A program made the translations under genes and the position numbers. Shown in pieces: positions 1 to 11,700 of a stretch of DNA of 64,000 nucleotides. Position 1 is the stretch's first letter. Each line of letters begins with the position of its first letter. The notes beneath the pieces were generated by a model, which worked only from the letters and a program-made list of their open reading frames with translations, did not search any database and was not told the DNA's origin. This stretch comes from Tubulanus polymorphus (taxonomy: Eukaryota; Nemertea; Palaeonemertea; Tubulaniformes; Tubulanidae), in NCBI RefSeq assembly GCF_964204645.1, contig NC_134032.1, positions 16,120,775 to 16,184,774 on the forward strand, read 5' to 3'.

Positions 1-45
1 TTAACAATTTGAATAAATGAAAATAAGTACGAAATTAATGGTTAC

Positions 46-258
46 CTTAATGCTGTCGTATGCGATGATGTCAGTTTGATCCGGGTCGGGAAAACATGTC
101 TGAAAACATCCTCCGTACATGCCTTGACACCCGCATGCGTCGTCAAGCGGTTCTTTATCCTCGATCACAACAGGTCCGCCATTTCTCTGCGAGTCATTCT
201 TGTCGTCGGGGCCTTCGTCGTCAATGACGACGGCGTGGTTGTCATGACCGTGCGACAT
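46..258 (-). CDS. First coding exon of an unrecognised protein (partial gene)
   Basis: An ATG at 258 opens 71 codons that end at a GTAACC donor (exon end 46, phase 0), so the gene continues beyond the left edge. The peptide starts MSHGHDNHAVVIDDEG and is acidic and hydrophilic for about 40 residues. A cysteine cluster follows (CGCQGMYGGCFQTCF), then DPDQTDIIAYDSIK. There is no signal peptide or membrane segment in this exon. An acidic hydrophilic start followed by clustered cysteines would suit the cytosolic N-terminus of a membrane protein, but I cannot name a family. It is transcribed away from SERINC. The exon call rests on the open frame and the donor; the start codon is the only in-frame ATG near the beginning of the frame. 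Confidence 0.55.
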
Positions 259-1089
259 GTTTGCGAGCCTCGATTCAGATCAGCCTCTCGCAATCACCCT
301 CGTTCTTCTATCTCTTGAACCCCTCTGTCTTGAACTCTTGGTTCGGTCTCTCGCTCTTTTCTTTTCCTTTCTCTATCTCTCTCCGTTCCCGCTGAAGAAA
401 TTGGCAACAGAAGAAGATAATATCAGTAAACCACGCATAATATATGACTCGAACACGGGAAACACTGACTTATCACTAATCTGGACAAAAACGAAATCAT
501 TTATTGATTTTCTATTATTTTTTCCGATCGTTAAAACTCGGAATGGCTTATCAAATTGGTTTTTTCTAGAATGATAATTTTGACTCACGAATCGACCTGT
601 TGGGTATTATGATTAGCATTCCCGGGTTACCGGTATGTGAAGGTCAGTCGATGAGGCCAGACCCGGACTCCTTACGGCAAAAACCCACCCGCGTTGTCTG
701 GAATTAGCTTCCGCGTTCCAGTGCCTTGATTAGTTTTGAATAGAAGTTATCAAGGTTCGGTGATTCATGTATTGCGTAGTTCAAATGATAAAAACGATAT
801 TTTTCAGAATGAATAAATTCCTGCTAAAGTAACCGTTATCAAAGCCTGGGGCCAAAATGCGCGCAATACAGGAAACCAGTCACACGGTCACGGCTTAGAT
901 CTACGTAAGACCAGAACTTGAGAAGGTCGAAGTTAACTTTAAATCCGGTCTTGTGATTTGTAAGACCACTTTTCAACTTAACACAAATCGTGACTGATAA
1001 ATTACGCAACTGGCCCCGGAGCAGGTTCCGATAGTCGAGGCGAAATGTGGTCTTAAATCTTTAGACCAGTCTCAAGTTATAGAACGATG

Positions 1090-1292
1090 ACCACACTCAA
1101 ACGTGGTGAACGGATAATAAGATAAAATCCCGCTATTTACAGATTAAAAGAATTTAAAAACAAGAATTTATTTATTAAATCTAAAATATTTAAAAGACAC
1201 GACGTTTCGATCTCACCCTAGAGATCATCGTCAGGTGAAATTCTTGTTTTTAAATTCTTTTAATCTGTAAATAGTGGGATTTTATCTTACAG
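1090..1292 (-). mobile_element. Foldback element with a hammerhead-ribozyme-like core
   Basis: Two inverted arms of about 50 bp (1122-1175 and 1238-1290; AAGATAAAATCCCGCTATTT against its complement) flank a central segment with a hammerhead-like core on the minus strand. The same core and flanks recur at about 61745-61910 with shorter arms. The outer sequence (ACCACACTCAAACGTGGTGAACGG, split here by its own hairpin) is also shared by both loci. The combination suggests a dispersed non-autonomous element, perhaps derived from the terminal repeat of a Penelope-like retroelement, a class known to carry hammerheads. No reverse-transcriptase frame is present. Confidence 0.6.
1198..1237 (-). ncRNA. 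Hammerhead-ribozyme-like motif (minimal)
   Basis: On the minus strand, in order: CAC (stem I), CTGACGA (core box 1), GATCTC/GAGATC stem II around a short loop, CGAAA (core box 2), CGTC, then GTG closing stem I. These match the hammerhead core CUGANGA-helix II-GAAA-helix III-UH. Helix III is only ACGU with no loop, so one copy probably could not fold alone. Minimal hammerheads with such a helix III, as in newt satellite DNA and Penelope-like elements, act as dimers. Activity is inferred from the motif only. Confidence 0.6.
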
Positions 1293-2007
1293 TCTCAAGT
1301 TGTGGCTACGTTATGTGCTAGTTCAAGTATAAACTATAGCGCGACTGACACCATCCAGGGGTGGTTGTACATACTCCAAATAGTACGTACATTCTTCCAC
1401 AAAACTTAAGCAAAGATAAAAGAGCTCGACATATTCGTCTGGTTTGAATATATATCTTTTTTTACATAAATCGTGCGATCACGTGTTCACATAATGAACC
1501 TTTTGTATCAAACGCGATGCGCTTCGCTAAATGTCAAGGTCGACCTACTGTTGATCATAAATATTTTTGTAATTACCATAACAATTCAATCGATTTTTTA
1601 CAAAAGATTCAAAGTGTATTTCAATGAATACCTTTCAGGTTTAACATGTGAACGAGAATGTGAATAATTTTAGCGCTGGTTTTGAAGAAAGCCGAACGGA
1701 CGAAAAGATCATTGACGTCGTCGTGTAGAGATCATTTGTTCACGTTCACAAGAAGAAAAATCACCTGATTCAAAATGAAATATGAATTGCCAATTATTGT
1801 GTCACTGCTGTCGAACTTATATTTCTCAAAGTTTTCAAAATGTAATTCTCGATACCTGGACCGCGACTTCTACATTTGTCGGTTACATTTGACTGTATGC
1901 TCGGAGGGAAGGTTCATTTAGTTAATCTAATTTTTAAGTTTGTTCATTTCAAATATTTAAACTGGAGGCAAACTTTTTGTAAGCTATGTGAAACTAGACC
2001 CTAATGG

Positions 2008-2082
2008 GGTTCCGCTGTAACAAGGTTCCGCTGTAACGAGGTTCCGCTGTAACGAGGTTCCGCTGTAACGAGGTTCCGCTGT
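2008..2082. repeat. 16-bp minisatellite
   Basis: About five copies of GGTTCCGCTGTAACGA in direct tandem, with an exact 16-bp period at 2041 and 2057. No coding context. Confidence 0.85.
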
Positions 2083-2267
2083 ACTTTCGACATTGTACTG
2101 ATATCTTTTTAAACCGATGTTATTCGGTTTAGTTGAAAACAATCACGTGGCCCCCGATAAACCCCAAAAACTAATTTCACCACATTTGCTCGAATAACAA
2201 CAGCACTAGCCCCATTAAGATGTGCATTAGCTGTGACGAATATAGGACAAGCTGTATAACTCTATGC

Positions 2268-2415
2268 CAGGTGGACAGCTGGTCTACTGGCTAACATGCT
2301 TGCTTTCTACGTACGAGACCCGGGTTCGATGCCCGGTCAGTACGCGTTGCGACTTAGCTCAATCACTTTTAGTGCACTGATCGACAAGTTTTGGGAGTTC
2401 GAATCTCGGGGAAAC
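2268..2415 (+). mobile_element. tRNA-derived SINE-like element with two tRNA-like units
   Basis: The first unit has an A-box-like segment (TGGTCTACTGGCTAACATGC, 2280-2299) and a B-box (GGGTTCGATGCCC, about 2321-2333) at tRNA spacing. A second tRNA-like unit follows directly, with CTTAGCTCAATCAC (about 2354) and a second B-box, GAGTTCGAATCTC (about 2398). Neither forms a clean cloverleaf with a terminal CCA context, so I call it a SINE or dimeric tRNA-derived repeat rather than functional tRNA genes. Confidence 0.5.
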
Positions 2416-2526
2416 AACTTTTCCTAAACAACTACATTTTCCTTTTTTACAATAGATCTTGACGGACCCGGCCCCGGCGGGCACATTTTATCGGAGGTTA
2501 TCCGCGAGGGCTTGCGTTGGGCTAAG

Positions 2527-2660
2527 TTGCCCGAACCAGTAGCCAAAAAGTTGGTTAAAGAAAACCAGCGGATAAATACCATAGTTACAATGAAGTTTTA
2601 ATTGTCATTCAGACAACTATCCACTGGTTAACTCTAACTTTTAAGCGACTGCAGCCCCTG
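2527..2660. mobile_element. Short foldback (MITE-like) element, family M1
   Basis: Imperfect terminal inverted repeats surround a core: AAGTTGGTTAAAGAAAACCA on the left, and TATCCACTGGTTAACTCTAA toward the right as its complement. The core carries ATACCATAGTTACAATGAAG. Related copies lie at 15925-16052, 17756-17825 (partial), 52046-52140 (partial), 54621-54760 and 58927-59052. Intact copies begin near TTGCTCAAAAGTTGG and end near GAGCAACTGGCCCC. There is no coding capacity. Confidence 0.6.
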
Positions 2661-3370
2661 ACTGTTAACCTCACACATTTTCATAATTAGTTATCACAAA
2701 CATTTAAACATTAACATTTCCATCCATTATGATTTCAATTCTAAAAATGAAATAAACCAGTGTAATTTCACTTTATACAATTATCACGAAAAATATCAGA
2801 AACTCATTCGAATGATGAAATGAAGTAGGTACTTACAAACAGTTGGCGGAGTTTTTGAAGAAAACTTTCCTTGAAGTTTCAACAGTTTTGAAAGAGCTCA
2901 CTGTTCGAAAGAGCTCACAGTGCTGCAAGAAGGGCGAGTGCTCTACAAAAAACTGTTACCAACTGCGACAATTTCGACAAAGAGTTTCATTATCTAAATA
3001 CGTCAGGGCGCCGCGGCGAACGCTGTTTAAAGAACCGGTTTCGTTTTTTTGGAAAACATTTACAAAGGTTTACGATCGGTTTTTCACTGAATCAAAACCG
3101 ATAAAATACAAACATAAAACTATAAAGATAAATTGTACGCTGCTTTCGTAATGGCCGCGGTTTTAATTGGGGTTTTTTTTGTACGGGTCGGTATGAAGAC
3201 ATAACCTTGAACTGAAATATTTTATTGGTTTTTGTTAATCAAGATCTCAAGCGATCAATGATATATACTTTATACGTCATATGAGGTTAAAAAGTTGTCA
3301 TAGACTTTAACGATATTTTTGTGTTTCATGAAGTCCAAGATTCGTCTCAATGGGCCATTGATCGCGCGGA

Positions 3371-3483
3371 CTCGAGTCCTGCAGGCTGGTCGAGTCCTAC
3401 AGGCTGGTCGAGTCCTGCACGCTGCTCGAGTCCTGCACGCTGCTCGAGTCCTGCAGGCTGGTCGAGTCCTGCAGGCTGGTCGC
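3371..3483. repeat. 18-bp minisatellite
   Basis: About six tandem copies of GAGTCCTGCAGGCTGGTC with G/C variants (CTGCACGCTGCTC). It produces spurious open frames in two registers because 18 is a multiple of three. Confidence 0.85.
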
Positions 3484-4125
3484 TGTCTCCATCATCACTT
3501 CATGTTGCGGATGGTGAACTCCCTCCATAACAGAGTCAAAATCATACGTTCTTGGTTGAACCCGTCTTTGCGCATATTATATACCGGTAATTGAAAGTTG
3601 CCAGCATTTTAGGTTGAAACATCTTACTCTTCTCCTTATGTCGCTGTTGTTTAAGAGCAAAAACCACGTGAACAATAAACCGTTAAGTCCAAGAACAGGT
3701 TCGTATTCAGAAAGTCATGATTGATTTCAGAGTTCGGCGAAAACTTGCTTCAAATGAAAGGAAACTCTTTTCGACAGTAACTTAACCTACATTACTTGTA
3801 TATACAGAATTATACAGTACTAAAAAAGTTGACAACGACAAATCAATAACAGCGTCACAGAATGTGTATCACTACCTCAAATATCACATAATTGAAAAGA
3901 AAATCTTTATGACATTCGAATGATATTTGACTTATTTTTTTCTATTTTGTAATAGTTCCAGGGCTGGATCAATCCGGGGTTATGAAAGGTACTGGAACAA
4001 CGGTGAATGATTACGTCTCCATTTGAAAGGATTTCCGTAAAAACAAAACTGATTACAAAATCAAATGATCTAACTTTCAAAAGACATATTAACAACGCGA
4101 AAGGGTCGGCCTAACATCGATACCA

Positions 4126-4437
4126 ATTCTGGACTCATTTCCACGTCAATTCTGGACTCAGTTCCACAGTTCTGGACTCACAGTTCCACAGTTCTGGACT
4201 CACAGTTCCACAGTTCTGGACTCAGTTCCACCGTTCAGAACTCAGTGCCAGAGTTCCATTTCCACAGTTTTGAATCCAGTTCCACAGTTCTGAATTCAGT
4301 TCCACAGTTCTGGATCCAGTTCCACAGTTCCGAATTCAGTTCCACAGTTCTGGATCCAGTTCCACAGTTCTGTACTCAGTTGCACAGTTCTGGACTCAGT
4401 AACACAACTCTGCCGTCAGTTCTACTGTTCAGACTCT
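4126..4437. repeat. Minisatellite, about 20-bp unit, related to the SERINC intron 2 array
   Basis: Tandem copies of AGTTCCACAGTTCTGGACTC and variants with GGATCC or GAATTC at the end. The reverse complement (ACTGTGGAACT with GGATCC) is the unit of the array at 7260-7702, so two arrays of one minisatellite family lie 3 kb apart in opposite orientation. Confidence 0.8.
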
Positions 4438-4672
4438 TAACATTTGGTATTTAACTGATTTAAGGTCAAGCTGTTGGCTGGGAACTGGGCGTCCTCGGAT
4501 AGAAAAAGAACCCGGTAAATCAAGTGCGTTCGTTCACCTCTTTTCTCACACAAAGACTGTACTCAACACAACTCAACGGGGATCAATTGAGACAAACACT
4601 TCAAAACCAGTCAAAAAAGTATTCATCGAACATCCACCCCTAAATACGATGTACAGAGGTCCCCGTTTAGTC

Positions 4673-4790
4673 CACAGGGGATTGTCACAATTTGATGGGA
4701 GATGGTTGATACCAGTATCCCTCTAAAGAAAAATTTCTTTTTTATTTTGGGATACTGGTATCATCCATCGAATTGTGACAAGCCCCTGTG
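4673..4790. repeat. 118-bp imperfect inverted repeat
   Basis: The arms begin CACAGGGGATTGTCACAATT and end in its complement AATTGTGACAAGCCCCTGTG. Both arms contain the pair ATACCAGTATCCC / GGGATACTGGTAT. The centre is AT-rich (CTCTAAAGAAAAATTTC). Probably a MITE or a transcribed hairpin. No flanking target duplication was identified. Confidence 0.65.
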
Positions 4791-4814
4791 TTTTGGTCTG
4801 GTTAGTAATTAAAT

Positions 4815-5115
4815 AGTGATTACTGGGTTTGAACCCGGGACACCCCCTGTACATCCTCAGCATCTCGCACTCTGCCGGTGTCAGTAGTTATCAGTAATTT
4901 TTGTCAAGATATCAATATTTCACCGTACGGTGCTGCCGCTATGCTCATCGTTAGCGGGTTTTTCGTACACTAACTAAAGTCAACTCTGGTAATCGACGTG
5001 CTGTTCAGTTATACTCCCCAACTCTAGCTTGCCAGAGTTGACCTACGATAGTGTATGAAAATCCCGCTAACGATGAGCATAGCGGCAGCACCGTACGGGG
5101 AAATGTTGATATCTT
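4815..5115. mobile_element. Single composite copy of satellite monomer plus 176-bp palindrome
   Basis: A tRNA-like monomer segment (ATTACTGGGTTTGAACCCGG at 4820, followed by GACACCCCCTGTACATCCTC) is followed by the palindrome 4923-5098, which begins and ends in CCGTACGG. Both parts are those of the satellite block at 18.17-27.74 kb, and the palindrome is exactly as long as each copy there. Here the palindrome also has longer terminal repeats: AAGATATCAATATTTCAC on the left against GAAATGTTGATATCTT on the right. In the satellite block the right extension is missing. Confidence 0.75.
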
Positions 5116-5769
5116 AACAAAAGTTACTTCCACCAGCGGAACGGCTTTAGCGCTATGGATTCGAATCCCTTGACGGGTGAAGATACAGTGTAGTGAATTA
5201 ACTTCACCCGCATGCCACAGTAGAATTATAGAGCAGTTGAGTAAGTTCACGTATTTGCCATCGATGTTATTTCTAGGTGGCAGCACCCAACGGTAAAAAA
5301 AATCTAAATATTCGTATTCGCTAATCTAACTCCAGTCGGTCGCAGCCGATACGACAAACATCTGAACGTCATAACGTAATCTTCTTTGTAAACCATCACA
5401 TTTCTATTTTGACAGCTCCGACGTCATTTCGGATAGCTGGACCGGAATTCGTGGCTCATGGTAAGACTGGCTGTCGGTCTCTATCTCTTCGAACGCAAAA
5501 TTCCACAGGCAACCAGTCTAGGGGTAGGGTTAGTCCGATACCGGGTTCTAGGGTTAGGGTTAGTTGTAGTTACTGTAAGGATGGTGTCCGGCGCTGATTC
5601 CGATATCGGGTCCCGTGATTCGCCATTTTCTCGTGAAAGTGACATCAACGACGTAAATAAACTGTGTGTGACGATAGTTTATTAATTATCTGTGTAGCTG
5701 ATTGATTGATTGTAGCTGCTGCTGCTGCTGCTGCACCTGTCTTTGCTGGTTTAATTGATTCATATAGAC

Positions 5770-5790
5770 ATGGGTTGTATCATTGGATCG
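5770..5790 (+). CDS. SERINC: SERINC exon 1 (MGCIIGS)
   Basis: The start codon is chosen because MGCIIGS joins in phase 0 to the cysteine-rich second exon, as in other SERINCs (MGxxxG start). The donor is GTAAGA. The intron of 1.2 kb to the next exon has no minisatellite. Confidence 0.85.
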
Positions 5791-8700
5791 GTAAGATATC
5801 AATCCACTTAAATCCCGACCAAATCTCTACTCCTCCGCTCCGGCTCCGTCCACTTTCTTTTTCTTAAATTGCTTCTTCCTTATTTTTTCGAAACTCTGTT
5901 TTTGCGTGATTCAGATCTCAGTTATCCCGTGACTAACAGCAGTTTTTCCAAGTCCAAAAAGCCATGGAAATAACCGTTTATTCTCTGTGGTAAAACGTGT
6001 GGAAAATTAGAAAATGCTGAGCGGTTTCAAAGTGACAGTTTCCTTCAATTATGAAGACTAAGGCCTCAGGTGCCTAATTGTCTTTCTAACTCAGTTCTTA
6101 TAACAACAGGGGGAGTTGTCATTTTCCAAATTAACACATTTACATGAAATGACTACAGTCGCTAACCAACCCTCTATTGTTAGTTTCACTGAGAACCTTA
6201 GTGTCAGTGGTATATCGCTAACGGGACCCCTGACACTAAGTCGCGGAAGCTATATACGCGGTGATTTTAAATTCTTTTTAATTCAACTCTAATTATATCA
6301 TCACTACTCAGCTCTCATTCAACCGATTACACAAAATTAACTATCATTGCAAACCTCTGATCTTTCTTGTTCTTACTGTTGTGTTTATTTAGTCATTTTG
6401 TCATCGTATTTTGTGTATGAAACGATTTTTCATGACTTATCAAATATCCACGAGTCGCGCAAAGCGGTATCTATTGTTGTGTTGCTAAGATATTGATTTT
6501 TTCATGCGGGTGAGTCTCGCGAGGAACCGTTTTTTAGTAAAACAAAAGCGGTACTAAAATATTTCTAGAGGCAATTTCCAGCCACTTGAACTTCAAATAT
6601 ATTCTTTGGAGTGTAAACAATGAAAAGATAACAACATAAGGTCAGTGTAGGTAGTTTATTTATTGAAATCGGATGAGTAGTTGCCGAGTACTGAGTGGTT
6701 AAAGTGCCGACTGAGAGCCAGTCGGCAATTTCGACGTAAAATAACGACTACGTGACTGGGTGGGTGGTTCACGCGAGCTCTTTAGTATTGGCAGTATACG
6801 GAACTCCGCGAACCGGCCATTCTCAGAACTGGGTGAATTGTTAGTGTACATTATAGCAACGCGTGCCGCATAAACTCAATAATGAAGCTGCAGAAATAGT
6901 CGGAATGATACACAGACCCGTCAGCGCCACAAACATCTAAAACTTCTAGTTTATTTAATCAAGCCTAGTCCAATAATCATGGTTAAATGGAGTTTAATTA
7001 TTGATTGTGTATTGTTTTACAGTTAGCGTGTTGTTTCGGCAGTGCTGCGTGCAGTCTCTGTTGTGCCTGTTGCCCGTCATGCGCCAACTCCACGGCTACG
7101 AGAATAGCATACGCGTTCACTCTACTGATCGGTACTATCATCGCTTGTATCACTCTGGCGCCCGGGTTACGGGAAAGTTTAAACAAGGTCGGTATCAATC
7201 TCTGAATAATAGACTGTTCGTTTAACTGTGATTTACACTCAGATTTAGAGAATTGTCGAACTAGGTTCAGAACCTATGGAATTAGGTTCAGAACTATGGA
7301 ACTAGGTTCAGTAACTGTGGAACTGGATGTGGAACTGTGGAACTAGATCCACAACTGTGGAACTGGGTCCAGGACTGTGGCACTGGATCCATGACTGTGG
7401 AACTGGATCCAGAACTGTGGAACTGGATCCATGACTGTGGAACTGGATCCATGACTGTGGAACTGGATCCAGAACTGTGGAACTGGATCCATGACTGTGG
7501 AACTGGATCCAGAACTGTGGAACTGGATCCAGAACTGTGGAACTGGATCCATGACTGTGGAACTGGATGTGGAACTGTAGAACTGGATCCTGAATTGTAG
7601 AACTGGGTCCAGAACTGTGGAACTGGATCCAGAACTGGAACTGGCTTCACGACTGTGGAACTGGCTCCATGACTGTGGAACTGGCTCCATGACTGTGGAA
7701 CTTGGTTTTATGTAATGATGAATTATTGTTTGATTGTTTCAGATCCCGTCATTATGTAATGATAATCTCGTACACGGGAAGCTGATGGATTGTGATAAGA
7801 TCGTCGGTTATATGGCTGTATATCGAATTTGTTTTGCTCTTACTTGTTTCTTCTTCCTGTTCTGTGTTCTAATGATCAGCGTTCGGTCGTCTAAAGATCC
7901 ACGTTCTAAAATTCAAAACGGGTAAGAATTCAATTTCAATCAGGTCATTTTATGAACTTGTTTCTAAAAGTCGATTAATCAGCGATAGATCGAGGAAGCC
8001 CTAAGTCCGTTGAGAGTAGTTGGGGTAGCCCTAAGTCCGTTGAGAGTAGTTGGGGTAGCCCTAAGTCTCTTGAGAGTAGTTTGGGTAGCCCTAAGTCCCT
8101 TGAGAGTAGTTGGGGTAGCCCTAATTCCCTTGAGAGTAGTTGGGGTAGCCCTAAGTCTCTTGAGAGTAGTTGGGGTAGCCCTAAGTCCGTTGAGAGTAGT
8201 TGGGGTAGCCCTAAGTCCCTTGAGAGTAGTTGGGTAGCCCTAAGTCCGTTGAGAGTAGTTGGGGTAGCCCTAAGTCCCTTGAGAATAGTTGGGGTAGCCC
8301 TAAGTCCCTTGAGAGTAGTTGGGTAGCCCTAAGTCTGTTGAGAGTAGTTGGGGTAGCCCTAAGTCCCTTGAGAGTAGTTGGGGTAGCCCTAAGTCCCTTG
8401 AGAGTAGTTTGGGTAGCCCTAAGTCCCTTGAGAGTAGTTTGGGTAGCCCTAAGTCCCTTGAGAGTAGTTGGGTAGCCCTAAGTCCGTTGAGAGTAGTTGG
8501 GGTAGCCCTAAGTCCCTTGAGAGTAGTTGGGGTAGCCCTAAGTCCCTTGAGAGTAGTTGGGGTAGCCCTAAGTCCCTTGAGAGTAGTTGGGTAGCCCTAA
8601 GTCTGTTGAGAGTAGTTGGGGTAGCCCTAAGTCCCTTGAGAGTAGTTGGGGTAGCCCTAAGTCTCTTGAGAGTAGTTGGGGTAGCCCTAAGTCTCTTGAG

Positions 8701-11700
8701 AGTAGTTGGGGTAGCCATAAGTCCCATGAGAGTAATACGGGTAGCCCTCAGTCCATTGAGGAGAGTAGTTCGCGTAGCTCTAAGACCTTTAAGAGTAACC
8801 CAAAGGCCCTTGGGAGTAGTTGGGGTAGCCCTAAGTCCCTTGAGTGTAGTTGGGGTAGCCCTAAGTCTCTCGAGAGTAATAAGGGTAGCCCTAAGTCCAT
8901 TGAGGAGAGTAGTTCGCGTAGCTCTAAGGCCCTTAAGAGTAACCCGAAGGCCCTTGAGAGTAGTTTGGGCAGCCCTAAGTCCGTTGAGAGTAGTTGGGGT
9001 AGCCCTAAGTCTCTTGAGAGTAGTTTGGGCAGCCCTAAGTCCGTTGAGAGTAGTTGGGGTAGCCCTAAGTCTCTTGAGCGTAGTTGGGGTAGCCCTAAGT
9101 CCCTTGAAAGTAATAAGGGTAGCCCTAAGTCCATTGAGGAGAGTAGTTCGCGTAGCTCTAAGGCCCTTAAGAGTAATCCGAAGGCCCTTGAGAGTAGTTT
9201 GGGTAGCCCTAAGTCCCTTGGTTTATATAATTATTCCACCAGCTGATGCTGATAATTGATATATTGTATTTTAGGTTCTGGTTCTTTAAGATATTGATAC
9301 TGATTGGAGTAGTTGTTGGAGCGTTTTTTATTCCGCGCGGTAGTTTCGAGACGGCCTGGATGTATATCGGTTTAATCGGTGGTTTCCTTTTTATTATCAT
9401 TCAACTGATATTGATAGTTGATTTCGCTCACGCCTGGAATGAATCTTGGGTCGGTAATTATGAGGAGACAGAGAATAAAGGCTGGTATTACGGTAAGTTT
9501 ACTGTATCTTACACAATGAGGGGAATCCTGCCTCCGCAGGAATTTGAACCTGATGGCATCTCGCTACATTCAGCCACGGCACGAACCCCTGCCACAGTAG
9601 ACCGAGTGCGCAGGTACATGCGCAGATTTGCCGCACAAAATCTTGCGGCACCAATCAGATTGCTCGTTAATCGCTGAGTTAAATTTCACGGAAGAACTAT
9701 AAATGGGAAAACCCGGGCTGAAATAAAACAGGATTTCTGATTGGGAGTATGATTGAGGGGGTGAGTTAGACCTACCGGAGGAAGGAAGGGGTCAGAATAT
9801 GATGGCTGCTTTATGGCCAGGAATTTGGGGGCTTTAGTTATTTTGATCTCGTAAATACTCGGAAAAACTGAGTAGATGACTATGTGGAGTCAGTTGAACC
9901 GAGTTTGACTGTAGATGACTCTATGTGGAGTCAGTTGAACCGAGTTTGACTGTAGATGACTATGTGGAGTCAGTTGAACCGAGTTTGACTGTAGATGACT
10001 CTATGTGGAGTCAGTTGAACCGAGTTTGACTGTAGATGACTCTTATGTGGAGTCAGTTGAACCGAGTTTGACTGTAGATGACTATGTGGAGTCAGTTGAA
10101 CCGAGTTTGACTGCAGATGACTCTATGTGAAGTCAGTTGAACCGAGTTTGACTGTAGATGACTCTAAGTGGAGAGTCTGATTTGTTATTAATTGTTTATT
10201 TAAGGTTTACTGGTGTTTACCATACTGTTCTATCTGATGTCTATTACTGCTGTTGTTTTGATGTATGTCTACTACACAAAGGTCAGTATCTACCCCCCCC
10301 CTCCCTGCTCCCCCCACTCCCTCCCGAAGAACCCATGTCTCTGATTGAACTCGTTTTTTATTGTAGTCCGATGATTGCTCTTTGAACAAGTTCTTCATCA
10401 GTTTCAACATGATTCTGGTTGTCATAGCGAGCATTGTTTCAATTCTACCAGCTATTCAAGAAGGTCAGGGTCACAGCTGAAATACGAAAATTAAATTGTG
10501 AAATACTTCAGAGATTTGATTGTATTAGTGATATATAGATCACAAGTATTGTATCTGGTTGGTTAACTGTCATTGGTCGGTTAACTGTCATTGGTCGGTT
10601 AACTGTCATTGGTCGGTTAACTGTCATTGGTCGGTTAACTGTCAGTGGTCGGTTAACTGTCAGTGGTCGGTTAACTGTCATTGGTCGGTTAACTGTCAGT
10701 GGTCGGTTAACTGTCAGTGGCTTGGTTAATTTTCAGTGGGTTGGTTAAGTGTCATTAGTTGGTTAACTGTCAGTGCGTTGGTTAACTGTCGGTGTGTTGG
10801 TTAACTGTCATTGGTTGGTTAACTGTCAGTGAGTTGGTTAACTGTCAGTGGGTTGGTTAACTGTCTGTGTTGAATATTTACAGCAAATCCAAGATCTGGT
10901 TTGTTACAATCATCTATCATTGGTTTGTACGTGATGTATTTAACCTGGTCTGCTATGACTAATGATCCAAGTAAGTACTATTTATCATCCACTTCCACAT
11001 TCTCAGCACCCAGTTCCACTCGATCCACATTCCGCTTAATTCTGGATTGAAATTTGATTAAACTGACAATTATTGAATTAGGGCTAGGGGTCGTTTTCTT
11101 AATCATGACTTGATCTTAAAGATCAGTTAGTTCTAAAGCTGCTAATGAACTGATCCGAGGGTTTGGTTTATGGTGGACTCTAAAGATCAGTCAGTTCTAA
11201 AGCTGCTAATGAACTGATCCGAGGGTTTGGTTTATGGTGGACTCTAAACATCAGTTAGTTCTAAAGCTGCTAATGAACTGGTCCGAGGGTTTGGTTTATG
11301 GTGGACTCTAAAGATCAGTTAGTTCTAAAGCTGCTAATGAACTGGTCCGAGGGTTTGGTTTATGGTGGACTCTAAAGATCAGTTAATTCTAAAGCTGCTA
11401 ATGAACTGGTCCGAGGGTTTGGTTTATGGGGGACTCTAAAGATCAGTTACTTCTAAAGCTGCTAATGAACTGGTCCGATGGTTTGGTTTATGGTGGACTC
11501 TAAAGATCAGTCAGTTCTATAGCTGCTAATGAACTGGTCCGAGGGTTTGGTTTATGGTGGACTCTAAACATCAGTTAGTTCTATAACTGCTAATGAACTG
11601 ATCCGAGGGTTTGGTTTATGGTGGACTCTGAAGAATTAATAGATTTTCTCTGATTTTGTTTCAGATGCGAATTGTAAACCGTCAATTTTCAACAGCACTG

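Larger units (their letters stand above)
259..5769. other. Intergenic region upstream of SERINC, repeat-rich
   Basis: No convincing protein exon was found. The stretch holds foldback elements, a tRNA-derived SINE, minisatellites and a palindrome, listed separately. The open frames here (for example at 2843-3151 and 3319-3594) have no recognisable domain, or are produced by tandem repeats. The promoters of the left-edge gene (minus) and of SERINC (plus) must both lie here. A short CTG run at 5715-5733 and a few TTAGGG-like units at 5518-5566 lie close to the SERINC start. Confidence 0.6.

Noticed and set aside
5518-5570. TTAGGG-like units suggesting an internal telomeric tract
   Set aside because: Only a few imperfect units (GGGTTAGGGTTAG), common by chance and in other repeats.
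6678-6745. tRNA gene near GAGTGGTTAAAGTGCCG with a CCGACTG...CAGTCGG hairpin
   Set aside because: No B-box at tRNA spacing and no acceptor stem; at most a tRNA-derived remnant.
7294-7690. Open frames on both strands with [16 protein letters not shown]-type repeats
   Set aside because: Product of the 20-bp minisatellite in intron 2; open in several registers at once.
8468-9259. Open frames of over 200 codons ([10 protein letters not shown] repeats) resembling a repetitive protein
   Set aside because: They lie inside SERINC intron 3, come from a 30-bp minisatellite free of stops, and retention of the intron would terminate right after the donor.
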